Of a stretch of 64,000 bases of DNA, positions 1 through 13,113 are shown in pieces. Each line of letters starts with the position of its first letter. Positions within the stretch are counted from its first letter, which is position 1. Source of the stretch: Hanleya hanleyi (Eukaryota > Mollusca > Polyplacophora > Lepidopleurida > Hanleyidae); assembly GCA_036873755.1 (NCBI GenBank), contig JAVTVY010037077.1, positions 107,802 to 171,801 on the forward strand, written 5' to 3'. The translations under genes and the position numbers were made by a program. The notes under the pieces were generated by a model. It made no database searches and was not told the origin of the DNA. It saw only the letters and a list, made by a program, of their open reading frames with translations.

Positions 1-180
1 GTCTCATACTCCACTACACATAAATACATTATACCAACCTCCTTGCACTCACACATAAATACGCTATACCAACATCCTTGTCTCCCATACTGCACTCACA
101 CATAAATACACCATACCAACATCCTTGTCTCCCATACTGCACTCACACATAAATACACTGTACCAACCTCCTTGTCTCTC
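1..180. repeat. Tandem repeat, unit about 48 bp, 3-4 copies
   Basis: Each unit reads as actcacacataaatac followed by taccaac-tccttgtctc. The last copy runs into the 3' border of the host exon at 168-275, so the array appears to have grown partly from that exon-intron junction. Alternative copies of the donor site are therefore present just downstream of the real one. Confidence 0.8.
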
Positions 181-3100
181 TTACTCTTCTTCACCTTCAT
201 TTTTATCTTCTTCCCAGACACGGCACTTCTCTGTACATCTCTCTCACTAGCATGGCTGCCCTTCTCGTGCATAAACTGATCATGAGTAAACAAACCAAAC
301 TGTTTAATAGGTTAAATGAAGAATTTACATCAACGATTCTCCTGCATAAATAGTTCCCACAGGTCATTATATAACTAACCATGATGAATACAAATTAATT
401 ATTTGCAGATAGAACCGCAAAAGTGAAATTTTTGCAGCATGTAATCAAACATTTCTCACCAGGAATTTCAGCAAGTAAAACTTGAGATCTCTGGGAACTA
501 AAGTTCTTCTAAATTCCTAGTCACTATAAAAATGTGATTGGATTCCAATATTTTGTTATTCTGTGAATGAACGACATAATAATTAGAGTTTTCCCTCATG
601 TGCATTTCCTCGTCCATTTTTCTATATCTATAATTTTACTGCTATGCCATTTATTGGTATAGTAAAACATGGTAAATGGGTTGTCTATTTAGCATGATTT
701 ATGATTGTAGGTTAAATTTGAAGTACATAATGGGGGTGGGGTAAAAAAAAAAAGAATTTAAATGCGACTGCATACATGTCTCGGCAAGAGAAAATTTCTT
801 CAGAAGTGAATAATGACTCAAATTTTCTTCTCCATAATACATTGTACGTAATGGTGAACATCAGTGTTGAGTACCAGAAATGGAAATCTAACCTTGGAGA
901 GTTGTACTGGTCCATGTTTTCCAGAGTAATCTTTCCTGTTCTTTTTCTTTCCCTTCTTCTTCCTCTGCTGTTGGTTGTTAGGGATGTATCCGTCAAGTAG
1001 CCAGCCCAGGCATTTTGTACCAGGTCACACGTCAATCAATGTCACCACAAACACATCAGTTCGTCAAGACACACCCACCACAATAAAGAGAAGACAACCA
1101 CGACAGATGAAAGACATGCATTTAACAATTCCCCGCACCCCCCCCCTCCCAAAAACTGGATCCGGCATAAACATAAATCCTACGGCATCCTCGTACTTGA
1201 GTGTATTCAAAGAGGATCTTAGTTAAAGGAGTACTTACCTTATTTTTGAGTGTGACTTTAATTATCAGCATTCGTATTTCAAATGTTATTTTTGAAAATT
1301 ATGTTGATAGAATGAGAAATAAAAAAAAATATTAAAATTTTATTGCTCGCCACGTCGTGCACTGGGCACCGCCATTGCACCACTGCATGACGTATTTAGA
1401 TAAGCAGAATTGAGTGTATATACTCATCAAAAAACGTCACAACATCATGGAGATTAAAGGTTGATCATTGTTGATCGTGCTGGGTGTTCGCACGAGAAAG
1501 AACCCTGTCAATCCATTGACAGTCTACTTGATTTTAGCAGTTCAAGTGTAATCATAAAAATGTTTACGAAATCAAAAAGATGGATGAATGCCTGGGAGGC
1601 TCTTTCTGTTTTCCACACAGCTTCAAATTTTTCCCAAATGGAATCAGGCAAGTCTCAGATGAAAAACTTAGTGAAGTAATTCTTCAGTTGGCGGAGATAA
1701 GCTAAAACAATTTCCTTTTAGGAATGATCCCCGTGGAATTGCCGCGCCATTTTTTTCCTTGAATTCAAACATGAACCCAGTGTAGTTCAAATGTCCATAG
1801 TTGGAATGTTCCTGTATCAAGCGTTAGGTGTGATGTTGTCCTGAAAGCTGACGTCATCAGTCCTGGATTCCCGCTGGCAAGATGGCGGCGCCCACATCGA
1901 CATCAATGCGGGAACAAGGCTTCACAAGTTGTAATAAAAATAATATGTTACTGCCCTCAACGGCAGTGAAAAATAGTTGGTTACGCTTCTTTAAGAGTCT
2001 AACCTTTTAAAACCCATATAAAATAAGGCAAGTACTCCTTTAAAGAACAAGCAATCAAGTATAATGGTTTCCAATCAGTTCATTCTGCAGAAACATGCAT
2101 ACATGTGTGATCAAATTTGAGGTGTAGTCATTATTAAGATATGGTGGTAAACGAGAAAACAGACAAGCAGATGTATATAATACAATAGTGAGTGAGTGAA
2201 TAGGATTTAATTTCGCTTTCAACATTATTTCAGTCATATCGTGACAAACCAACTGAGCACCACTCAGGAAAGTTGCATTCCTGTTACTTCAAAGAATAAA
2301 TCTTTGAAGCAGCATGGATCCAGACACTCTCCATCCACCCTATAAAACACTGAGGACAACGCACAAGACACAGGCAGGACTCTTACATGGTGCAATAAAG
2401 ATAAGTGATATTACAGTGCTAAACATCACATTATCAAGTTCCTGTTGCTTCTCAGCAAAATGCAATGATACAACAGGAACCCGTGCCCACCGAACACTCA
2501 CCAACCACCCGCATATGATGCAATACCCAAAAGCCAATCTTAACAGTAACCATGGTAACCCATGACTACATGTACATCTGGTTTACATTGAGTTAAACTT
2601 GGTCTTATCATTGTTGAGAAATAGTGATTATGGTGGTCAATTTGTGACAAATTTGAAATAATTTGACTCGGTGACACAGAAGAAATAGGTCAAACCCAAT
2701 CATTTTCAATGGGAGTGATTGAGTAGTAGTGTTTATCGTCGTTTTCAACAATTAGTCAATAGGCTTCTATTCTGCGACCACATGCATATGTGAGCCAAGT
2801 TAGGGGTTCCTACATAGTCATTCTTGAGATATGATGGTAATGAGAAAACTGATGGGTAGATGTATGTACATGATGACAATACCCAAAGCCAACTTTAGCA
2901 GTACTTTATGATCAGGTACATGTCTGATGTAAAATCACATGACCTGACCTTATCATTCTTGAGATATGTTTGCAACAAGCAATTTGTGACAAAGGAGGTG
3001 GTACGATAAGGCGGGATTTTGGCCTATACGTGGTGCGGTTGAAATCGAAAAAATAAGATGTCCTATAAACAATTGTATTTTAATGTAACAAGACAAAATA

Positions 3101-6100
3101 TATGTACACAATATGTAAAAGTTCTAGCTCGATTGCGTTATCATTGTTGTCATGTCATGAAATCCGCAGCATGTGCTATTTAGTGAAAATAGGGTGTAAA
3201 TAGAGTCATTTAAAGACACATTTCGACACGAAGGACCCCTTGGACCAAAAAGATTTTTCAGCAGTGGAGACATAATGCCACCGCACATCAGCAAGTTAAA
3301 TGGCGTTTTGGTCCAAGGGGTCCTTCATGTCTAAATGTGCATCTAAATGACTCGAGTTAGACCCATTTCTCACGAAATAGTACATGCTGCGGATTTCAGT
3401 TTCATTTCATACCTACAATCATAACGCAAACGAGCTGGAACTTTCACATATTGTGTACATATATTTTCTCTTGCCGTTACATTAAAATACAATTATTTAT
3501 AGGACATTTTATTTTTCGATTTTAACCGCACCAGGTATAGGCCAAAATCCCGCCTTATCGTACCATCTCCTTTGACCTGGTGACAAAGAAAAAATGGGCC
3601 AATCTCACAAACTTCAAATAAACTTCTGCTCTGTGATCATATACATGTGTGTTGTAAGCTTGGTATTCCTAGGTGTAGTCATTTTTTAGATATGGTGGTG
3701 ATGTGAAAACGGAGACAGACAGATGTGTACATGATAATATCCCAAGGTTAATTTTGGTTGAGGGGTAAAAACACAAAGGATACTGAAAATCTCTCACAAC
3801 AGAATGCTAATCAGAGGTAGGCCTACTTAAGATAGAGGAAAGTACAGAATTTAGGTATAAATTTCCCAAAAAGTTCACTGGCATCAAAAGATTGTGGTCA
3901 CACTGTTAAGATTCCCAATCCTTAGTATCAAATTTACTGTGTTAAATACCTTCTTGTGCTTTCTTTTGTGATATTCAGCTGAAACAACAAAACAAAAGAT
4001 AAGCATAAATACAACATATGTGATACAAATGAGTTATAAATGACATTTCATAGGCCAAAAGACTACAATATGTGCTGGTTTAGGCAAGCAAAATAAATGC
4101 TAATAACAGAATATAACGTGTAGCAGGTATAAGTTGAACATTTTCTGCTCTGATACATAGGCAGTACTAGTGTTATGTTTCGTTAAACTTATACACAGCA
4201 TTTTGGTCATATTGTTGGCAGCAGTTAGTCTTAAGTAGTGAAACTTTGCACAGCAATTAGACAAAATTTGTTTAATTGTATTACTAAGTTTACAGAAGAA
4301 GAAATGCATTCCCTGTTTGCAATGCTGTAACATTCATGGGTCAATATCATTGTGCCTCCAAACATGTGCCAAGTTATTCCTTTAATGAATTATATTTTTT
4401 ATAGACCCTCCAAGGAACATTACATTGATAATGGGAATATGTATCCAATCAGCAACCTGTTTTTTACTTCCGGTTTATCTGTTTCAAATCTAGCTAATCA
4501 ATCAATATTCAAAACTGGTTTTTCTGGTCTATTCAGTGCAGCTATTTTAAAAGTGTCCCATTCTTCTAGTTTTACAGTTGTATCACCAAAACTCCATTTC
4601 TATGTTTTCGATATTGAACCTATGTTGCCAATTCCATTGTTTATGTGGACCATCTGTCCAATCAGATCCTGTGTTTGGAAGAAGTTCCATGATGCTTATA
4701 ATACGGGAGATAAATCTAAAAATAGTACAAAGTTTAACTGATGTGAGAATAATTATGACTCTAACCTGATGAGGAAGAGGAGCTTGATGACGAACTAGAA
4801 TCACTTTCTTCTGAACTGCTTTCTTGCCTCCTCTTTCTGTTTGAACCTGTGTGTTCTTCTGACGGGATAAACATGGGGCAGATACTTAATGACCGCATAT
4901 TCAAGAGACTAAAGTTGCTTGGACAATTTTCACAATACTCACATCTGCCATATGATTAGACAATCTAGGTAACTGTTCATTAATTTGATATATTTTCAAC
5001 AAACTAATGCTTCCAGTTTTAGGCTCTATATAGGTCATATATTCTTAAAATTTTAAACAAATATAAAGATGGGTTCATACAATACAACATTTAGTAGGTA
5101 TCAAAAGGATAAGAATATATGTAAGCTCATATTGAGACATACCTGTAGAGTCCCTGGTGCTGCTTGTTGATGGTCTTTTATTTGGTCTGGTATTTGAATC
5201 TGAAGACAATAGGAAACAATCAAAGTGCCACATACCATTTACATGTAACAAAGATATAATTATATCAAGGAATCATTTCATAATGGTCATTACTTGCTAT
5301 TGTTACAAATATTAACATATTATTGATGAAGAAAACTTCAAGCAAAACATAGAAATGAATAATTAGAGATAATCAGAACTATCTCCTCTCAGTTTTGTAC
5401 TCAAATTTGCCTTAACCAACCTGAATCTCCTGCATGACCTCCACTTGACCTCCTTGCATGGGCATCTTCTGCATGACCGCCACTTGACCTCCTTGAATGG
5501 GCATCTTCTGCATGACCTCCACTTGATCTCCTTGCATGTGCATCTTCTGCAGGACTTCCAGGAGTCCTCCTTGCATGTGCATCTTCTGCATGACTGCCAC
5601 TTGATCTCCTTCCATGTGCATCTTCTGCATGAGCTCCACTTGGTTTCCTTGAATGTGTATCTTCTGCATGACCTCCACATGACATCCTTACTTGTGCATC
5701 TTCTGCCTGACCTTCACTTGGCCTCCTTGTTTGCGCATCTTCTACTTGGCCTCCACTGGACCTTCTTATAAATGCATTTTCTACTTGACTTCCACCACTT
5801 GATCTCCTGGAATGAGCATCTTCTGCATGACTTGTACTTGACCTCCTGGCACATTGCGTTCCTCGATGACCTCCATCTGACCTCCTTGAATGTGCACCTT
5901 CTGATTGTAGACTCTCACTCGACCTCTTTGATTCTTGATTTGATCTAGAACCACTATGATTAGCTTTGCTCCTATCCAAGGTCTCTTTCATCTGATCTCC
6001 ATACCATCTTGTGGGTCTTTCTTCTTCAAAATGAGGTCTTCTCGACTTTCCAACAGAAGAGTCCTTGTAGCTGTCATTGGAACTTCTATGCCATATCTGT

Positions 6101-6153
6101 TGGTTTCTAGTGGATTCCTCGTCACTGCCACCACCCATCCTGGTTAGGTACAT
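168..6153 (-). CDS. Host gene, 3' part: Arg/Ser-repeat, Ser-run, Lys-rich protein (six exons)
   Basis: This is a multi-exon gene model built by hand. Exons on the minus strand are 6153-5421, 5199-5143, 4858-4766, 3978-3950, 967-893 and 275-168. Each has an AG acceptor and a GT donor. Phases fit throughout: the first three exons end in phase 1, the 29-nt exon restores phase 0, and the last two are 25 and 36 codons. The protein passes from an RS-type repeat region to EEHTGSNRKRRQ, a run of about 12 serines, KRKHKK, a basic block with SGKHGPVQLSK, then VSGKKIKMKVKKSK. Composition suggests a nuclear, splicing-associated protein, but I do not recognise the family. The 6153 boundary is an ATG directly after a possible acceptor, so it may be an internal exon. 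The gene continues off the left edge. The 0.97-3.95 kb intron holds two mobile elements. Confidence 0.55.
1224..2042. mobile_element. MITE with TTAA target site and 20-bp TIRs
   Basis: The ends are inverted copies of AGGAGTACTTRCCTTATTTT, flanked on both sides by TTAA as expected for piggyBac- or Kolobok-type target duplication. It is about 819 bp with no transposase, so it is non-autonomous. It lies in an intron of the host gene. It carries a CRE-like tgacgtcatcag near 1850 and a YY1 consensus aagatggcggc near 1879. Confidence 0.75.
2043..2990. repeat. Intronic stretch of diverged dispersed repeats, no gene
   Basis: Phrases such as gtagtcattnttgagatatg-tggtaa-gagaaaac and gtagatgtatgtacatgat-acaatacccaa recur at about 2100-2180, 2800-2900 and 3650-3750. 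This points to decayed copies of one repeat family. I see no supportable ORF. Confidence 0.5.
2991..3573. mobile_element. Foldback (palindromic) MITE
   Basis: The left end AAAGGAGGTGGTACGATAAG and the right end cttatcgtaccatctccttt are inverted copies, and the similarity runs inward for about 280 bases per arm to a loop near 3255-3300. The inner arms carry gaaggaccccttggaccaaa and its reverse complement. It is non-coding and sits in an intron of the host gene. Confidence 0.8.
5421..6153 (-). CDS. Long exon with about 12 tandem 13-15-residue repeats
   Basis: The exon is 733 nt and open throughout. After about 85 residues of charged, low-complexity sequence it encodes tandem repeats of the form GGHAEDAHARRSS with variants such as GSPAEDAHARRTP and GGQVEDAQTRRPS. 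Each has an acidic AED core and an RRSS motif that looks like a basophilic kinase or SR-kinase site (inference). The repeats stay in frame and most substitutions keep the RR[SP]S pattern, which suggests selection on the protein. The donor is CAG/GTTGG at 5420. Long open frames on the other strand and frames here are by-products of the repeat. Confidence 0.6.
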
Positions 6154-7294
6154 CTGTTTGGGGATATCAAGAGTTCATTTGGGTATAAGATCATTTGTTG
6201 CTACTGATGTATCAGTAATATAACCTCAATCCAAGATGATAGGCCTTAAAACAGAGATACAGTGAAAACGTATCCTCACTTGCAGGTACATGTACATGTA
6301 GTTTAGAGTGAGTGAACCCTGCAATGTGCTGGAGGGTCTGACATCACAAATTTTCACCCAGACTGGGTTGTATACATGTAGTTCATACTCGAAAGTGTTC
6401 AGTTTTGTTTTCATCCAAAAACCGTATGTTATGAAGTCACCAATTTCAGTGTAAACTACCATCCTCATTTTAACAGAAAATATAAAATTGATATCATGTA
6501 GGTTTATAAATCCCAGGCATGTAACTTAGATAATTCGGTTACAAGTTTTCCTCAACGAACTCTTCTAGTCTTATCAGTATGCCAGCAGAGAATACCACAT
6601 GTTATCAATGACCAGAAGCATCCTTTTTTCAAATGAAAATTCCAGGTGGCATTAAGCGATATTTATTATTTATCATATCAATGATAAACTGATAAGCCCA
6701 AAGCTTCAGGGTAGATAATTCCTGCCAATTTTGAGCACCAGGTTGGCAAAATCTATGAACTGGCAAATTTATGCGAGTCCGCTTATTTCATTTCAGCACC
6801 CATTTTATTCCTACAAAATTTAACAACAATTAACATGATTAACAAGCACTGTGACTGATTTCTCTTAACTGTAGATAACGTATGGGCTACAAATGTTCTT
6901 GCCTCAAATATGATAGTTGGATATGATAACAAATCATTTAATCTGGACTACCCCAGCATCACCAAGATGAAGAAGGCAGTTCTAGCGAATATTTTGGTTA
7001 GAGAAAGCTATATTTTCAGCCTCTGAAAACTTTGAAAATGGGCAAGTTACATGTATACACATGTATGCAATTTATATTTTTATTTCATAAACAAAATACT
7101 GCGCTAATTCTCAGGCAAAACTATGATATTAATCATGTTTTACGCATGGGCAAGAATGGTTGCATGGAACTTGCCAGTTGCGCAACATCTTTAACCAATG
7201 AAAATCAGCTCCTGACATAGCTGCGCAGTATATATGGGCACCTTCTATTGATGAACTCCATACAGGTAACATTCTGGTACCTTGCCCCTTTAAT
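6154..7294. other. No gene seen
   Basis: AT-rich sequence upstream of the host exon and before the nested mobile region. Short open frames here lack codon-like composition, splice support or recognisable motifs. The 5' exons of the host gene may lie here or beyond the mobile nest, but I could not identify them. Confidence 0.4.
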
Positions 7295-7410
7295 CAGGTT
7301 GGACTAAGTTGCTTGTTTTTTTTAGCAATAATTTTTATTTTCAGCTATTATATGCCATTTTAGCAACACAGCTATAGCTCATTTGAGCAATAGCCATGTG
7401 TTAACCCTTA

Positions 7411-7690
7411 CAAAAAAATCTTATAGGATCCTATAAGATTCTGAAAAATCCTATAAGATTATTCGAAATCTTATAAGATTCTAAAAAATCCTATAAGATT
7501 CTGAAAAATCCTATAAGATTCTGAAAAATCCTATAAGATTCTGAGAAAATCTTATAAGATTCTAAGAAATCCTATAAGATTAAAAAAAATCCTATAAGAT
7601 TCTGAAAAGTCTTATAAGATTCTAAAAAAAATCCTATAAGATTTAATAGGATAGAAATATAATAATCCTATTGGATTTAATATGACACTC
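7411..7690. repeat. Left subterminal array, AATCCTATAAGATTCTGAAA units
   Basis: About 11 units of roughly 20 bp, each built on the near-palindrome AATCYTATARGATT. This is the left member of a mirrored pair inside the transposon and probably a set of transposase binding sites (inference). Confidence 0.85.
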
Positions 7691-10594
7691 CATAGGATCA
7701 ATTGTATTAATGATATTAAGAAGAGTGGAAATTGATCCCGCTCAAGTATTTTAGTGAATTATTTCACACAAATTAAGTGCGTTTCACTGAAGTAATTGAA
7801 TGTAATTTCACTCAAACATTATTTTGCCCATCACTTCAGCAATTTATTGACTTAATAAGCAAAATCCACCCAACTTGATACTGGACTTCATTCAACTTGA
7901 GTGGGATCAATTTCCACTCTTCTTGGGAAAAAATAATTTAATGTTTTTAGAGAGTGATGTTTATGCGGTCTTGAGCCAAGACAAATATACATGTATCTAA
8001 AATGCGTTTTTGCTTAATCAGGACAGATCTGTGAATAACCACAACACAAGTAGTATTTTGGACCCTATATGATCCAGATCTTATAGGATTTGCAATTTTA
8101 TATGATCATATACGATTCAATATCAGTTCACAACACCCAAGTAATGTTCTCCATATTTGGCTGCTTGCAGTTGGAGAGAGAGATTTTGTACCACAAATCT
8201 CCAATCTGCTGCTCATGAGGCATCAAATATCAATTTTGGTAGTTTCATATGAAATTCATCTTAAATTTTAACTTGAATTTAATACAAACTCATGATTGAT
8301 ATTTTCAATAAACTATGTTACAATTGAATTGAAGGATTAATTTTATTTTCATATTGTGTGAATATTCTATCGTTATGCTGATATTTGACTGAAGTATTTT
8401 GAAATGTCATTTAAGAATTGCTAATAAAAATTGACAAAAAAATCTAATTGCCATCCATCATAGTTCGATACCCGAACAAATGCAAGGTCACTGAAAACTA
8501 AAATTTAAATATTCTAACTTAAATTGAATTCACTAATAATCTTCATCTGAAATTTATTAAAATTGAAATAAATGTATGAAGTTTTGAATTTTTGATTGTT
8601 CTGAATTAAAGTTTTAATTAAAATTGAATTAAGGATGTCCGCTGGTGGTAAATCAAAGTAATTAACTTTTTGTATAATGTCTATTGATGCATTCATAATT
8701 GTTGAATATGAGGAAAAACAAAGAAAAAATATAGGTCGGTGTGCATGTTTTAGCTGTTGACACTGTTAAATGGACGAACCCATGCTCCATTTGATAACCT
8801 AGAAAACAAAGGGAATAGCCCTGGTTTTGAAGCCTATTCACGTAAAAAATCATATAAATAGTATTTCACTTTTTCTTATATTCTAACTGTTTGAAGATCA
8901 CAATGTCTATCATAATTTATCAATGAATGTTGCTGCACAAAATTCTCGGCCAGAAGACTTAAAGGAAATCCCTATCTCTTAACCTAAGAAAGGGAGATAA
9001 CCCAGTCGGAAAAACTGGCAAAACTGCTGCCAAAGAAAAAATCACCAGCACACATCCTTTAAACCTTGATTGTCATCACTTCATTATGAAATATGTTTAT
9101 GTTATCATTCAACTACTTGAACATTCTGATCAGTTCAAATGGTTTCCCAATCTGAATGGTATTTACAAAGTATCTCTACTCCAAATGGAGGGGAGGTAAC
9201 TCTGCTTGTTGAAACTTTGACACTAGGTGGCGCTGCACAGGGACAACAAAGATGGCCGCCGAAAGTTTTTTTGCAGTTATTTAGCTGAATGATTTGGGGA
9301 CAGTAAAAGTCATATTTCCGATTACATATGGCTGATGGAACTGATTCAGATTGATGGTAAGAACCTTTTGCAACTTGTAGGCTAAAATAGCATTTTAAAG
9401 TCTCCATTTGTTAAGTCTGGAATATTTTGGACTAGTTTAAAATATATTTTAGTTATATAAATAACTTTGTCAGGTTTGTATATTACACTGTATATACAAC
9501 AACGAAAACATTATACTGCCTTGGAAAGATTGATTTATCTCACCGGTTTATGAAGGAAAGGTGGCTTGTTGGTTGATTTTCTCGTCTCTATGGGAAGGAT
9601 AGTTAGGCATATAATTTTATTAAGCCCAGTGTAATTAACCTCAGATATAAAATGCTGTCTAACATATATTTCAGCTGAACAGACATGTATATTTTGTTAA
9701 TTAAAATAAACGGTGAACCTCACAAGAATAGACCAGTTTCTCTTGGTGGTCCATTGTGTATGCTGGGGGACTCTTTGCACAGTTCAATGTGAGAAACCTG
9801 AATGGGATGTTTTTACAATCTCAATGTGTCATTTCCTGTACTGGTATATTTGTGAACATCTACCTTCAATAGACAAGCCATTTCCGATGTTTACTTGAAA
9901 AACATGACATAACATATGAATGAATTGATAACAGTAATTTGTGATTCTTTCAAGTCCTGGTTTTTATTTCATACTGTCGGTTTCACAGTCTGAGCTTCCT
10001 GTCCTGTCAAATTGCATCTCTCCTCACCCCACCATAATGAACAGTTTATCAATGATGTTTTTATTATGACGTTCACAGCTTCACTGTGGACTCTGGCGAA
10101 GGAATACAAATACACTTACAACACAGCTTTGCCCAGTTCTGGGTAGTGTGTACTATTCCTGACAACCCGAACTTTGGATGCTTTAATTTGTCGAGCTAAG
10201 GGCTGATCTATATGATGCTACAAATTGTGGTTAGTATCGTCCATTAATTGTTCACTCCATTCAACACTCCATCGTATTCCTCTTACATATCAATATAAAC
10301 GTAAATTGGTATTGTTGCCTAAACTTTAATACGTGTTGTACCCCATTTATGTATTTTTCAATTGTGATGGTGGGGGGGGGGTTATCATGTACTGTACATT
10401 CTTTCATACACATTATCTGAACGAAGTCAAATGTCATTTATTAGAATTTCCAGGTTGTTTGGTTACGCATTGCATTGCATTTTCACATTGCTTATTTCAA
10501 TATTTAAAGTTAGTACACAATTGATTTGAAAATTGTTGAGTTTATTTTCGAAATAAATCGCGATATGATATGGTAATAATTGTTTTCCCCACAG

Positions 10595-11558
10595 GAGATC
10601 AGAGAGCCTACAAAGAAGATGAGCAAGACAGTTTGTGATGCCCGGAAGAATGAGCCAAACAACATCCTCGAGAAGTTAAAAAAGCAGCGACAAGGAAACC
10701 TTCCAGTGGCACCTGTTTATGACGAGTCAGATGATGTAAGTATAAATTCAACTATCATGACTATTCAGCTAAATCCCTAGGCTTTTATCAAATAATTAAT
10801 TATTTTGACCATTGAGAGGATTTCTCATTAATGGTCTCATCTATATTTACTGGTAAGATTTTAAATTTGTTTTTTTGCAAGTTTGCTAACCATTAAAATG
10901 CATATTAAATGACACTGACTTTTAATGGGTAACAAGCGATCACTTGTAAATAATCATTTAATGTAATTAATCTTAGTAAATAATAATTCAATGAGATTTG
11001 ATCCTTTGTCAACATGATTCTGCAATTTATGACTATTAACATTCTGACTGAATATTATCAATCCAATTGTCAGTACACATTTTGTATCTTTTATTTCATC
11101 CGAGAAAGATGACCATGGACCTAATGAGTGCATTGTTCATGAGGAATGAAATGGCCTCCCATACTTTGACAGGGATGAAACCCAATGGGACAAGAGAGGT
11201 AGAGGCTAAGCCTGCAATTGACCAAGAAAATATCAAGCCATCCAAGGTAAAAACTTTTCTTCATAAATATTCCAAACATCTGATAATTAATCCCAAGTTC
11301 AATGACCATGTTTTTGATAGCTTATAGTTTGAAATGTTGTGATTGAATATATTGAAATTCAGTGGCTAACTGCAAATTATTTCATTCTCTTACAGACTAC
11401 TGCCTGAAGAAATGCCCAAGTTCCGTGAAAGTCATTCGGGAAGCAATGAAGTCGAAACGCAATGGCGAGCAGAAATTGTACGGAAAACTGATGGAGAGAT
11501 TATGATGCCCTCATATGTTCCTGTGTTTATATCTCAAAAGTGCACATGTACATAATAA
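10595..11558 (+). pseudogene. Possible multi-exon transcription unit carried by the 4.7-kb transposon
   Basis: Exon A is 10595-10735, after a good polypyrimidine tract and CAG, ending at GAT/GTAAGT (47 codons, phase 0). Exon B is about 11109-11246, ending at AAG/GTAAAA (46 codons, phase 0). Exon C starts at 11397 after ttctcttacag. Joined in phase 0, exon C meets a stop after three codons, while a different frame stays open for about 35 codons, so the unit may be broken. A poly(A) signal AATAAA lies at 11553-11558. The peptides are charged and lysine-rich, and I do not recognise them. A possible first exon with a donor at about 9357 lies downstream of aaagatggccgcc at 9249. It could be a captured host fragment or a TE gene. 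Confidence 0.35.
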
Positions 11559-11819
11559 AGAAATATTTATTATATGTATTTGTTTGTTCTTCTTTCTATG
11601 CATTAGTTATTTACCAGATCATCTTTAACATAGCTGTGCTACATCCAAAACAAGCAATGTTTATGCTAATACATTTTCTGATGTATTTACTATTTTACAG
11701 CACAGGGGCATTTTGTATTTCATGGAGTTACTATAAAAGATGACCTATATCACTCATCCAAATATTCCTATAGAAACTTTATATCCTGTAGATTTCTAAG
11801 AATCCATTCCATAACTAAA

Positions 11820-12094
11820 TTTTATAGGATCCTATTAAAAAATCCTATAAGATTTTTATCCTATTAAAAAATCCTATAGGATTTCAATCTTATAGGATTT
11901 TAATCTTATAGGATCCTGATTTCTAGGATCCTATTAAAAAATCCTATAGGATTTCAATCTTATAGGATTTCAGTCTTATAGGATTTTAATCTTATAGGAT
12001 CCTATTAAAAAATCTTATAGGATTTTGGGCCAAAATCTTATAGGATCCTATACGATTTTATCTTATAGGATCCTATAAGATTTTTTTGTAAGGG
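11820..12094. repeat. Right subterminal array, inverted relative to the left one
   Basis: About 12 copies of atcttataggattt in the opposite sense to the left array, ending in the right TIR. The mirrored layout supports the element's borders. Confidence 0.85.
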
Positions 12095-13113
12095 AAAGTG
12101 AAAACATGTGCCAGGAGAAATTTGTTAGATCCACTCGGTTTCCAGATCAGCAATCAGCTGACACATAATGAACCGATCTGTCAAACACACCACTCTGCCA
12201 ACTAGGCATTTAAATTGATGCCTGCGATAATACTTTTGACTTTTAAGATGCTCAAAATTATACAAGAACACCATATCTTACCACTATCTTTTCATACAGC
12301 ATCTCTCTGATTCTTGTCTTCGCGCTAATGGCGGCACTAGCAGCAGCAGCGCCCTCGTGTGGCAATATTAACTGTTTAACCAGTTGCCTCCAATTTACAT
12401 CTTTTGATCTTGCTCTGCTCAGCACACACTAATCACCGGAAAATACTCTATAAATCGTGATAATTGCAATGTAACACATATCTATAATGATTCGGTGCAG
12501 TCTACGAAATTTGTTAGTAAAAAAAAATCTGCATAGGTTTTATTACACCAAAACAATAGCAGGCACGGCAGAGCCGGGGGGGCTACGGGGGCTGAAGCTT
12601 CCCCAATAATTTGACCAACTTTTCTAAAATTCATATGATGTCAACGCAAAAATACTCCAATGAATACGTATTTTTGAAATGAATAGTAAACTGAATTTTC
12701 TTTATCGCATATCTATCGCACAACTAAAACTATTTACAACTGTCCAGCATTATTGGGCCAGCCAAATCTCTAGTTTTTATTACCGACAATGTTTAGCAAT
12801 TTTTAGGTTCACAAAAATATAAAGAAAGAATTCAAGAAGACAAAATAAGGTGATGAAAAGAAAAGTATATTCTTCATATTTATTTTGTCAATCACATGAA
12901 AACATTCATCAACACGCTCTTTACAGTTCGCAATCTTAAGTGACTAGTACCTTCGCCTAATTATGCTATGATACAGGGACGGTGGAGCAGGAGGGACCAT
13001 CCCCCCACAAATACTTTCAGCAAAAACAGAAAAAAACACACACACATACACACACGAAACAAAAAATTAGACAGAGAAAGACAAAGAACCGATAGAGTGA
13101 CGCGAAAACAGTC

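Larger units (their letters stand above)
7405..12094. mobile_element. 4.7-kb DNA transposon with perfect 35-bp TIRs and subterminal repeat arrays
   Basis: It begins CCCTTACAAAAAAATCTTAT and ends with the exact inverse. The TIR itself contains the palindrome AATCTTATAGGATCCTATAA. Comparison with the intact opposite arm of the host element near 20075 shows the empty site, so the insertion borders are well defined. Any target duplication is very short (about AA). No recognisable transposase ORF is present, so it is probably non-autonomous or carries a captured gene (see 10595-11558). Confidence 0.8.

Noticed and set aside
5363..5771. Open frames on both strands over the RRSS repeat exon
   Set aside because: They follow from the in-frame 39-bp repeat; only the phase-matched minus frame has splice support.
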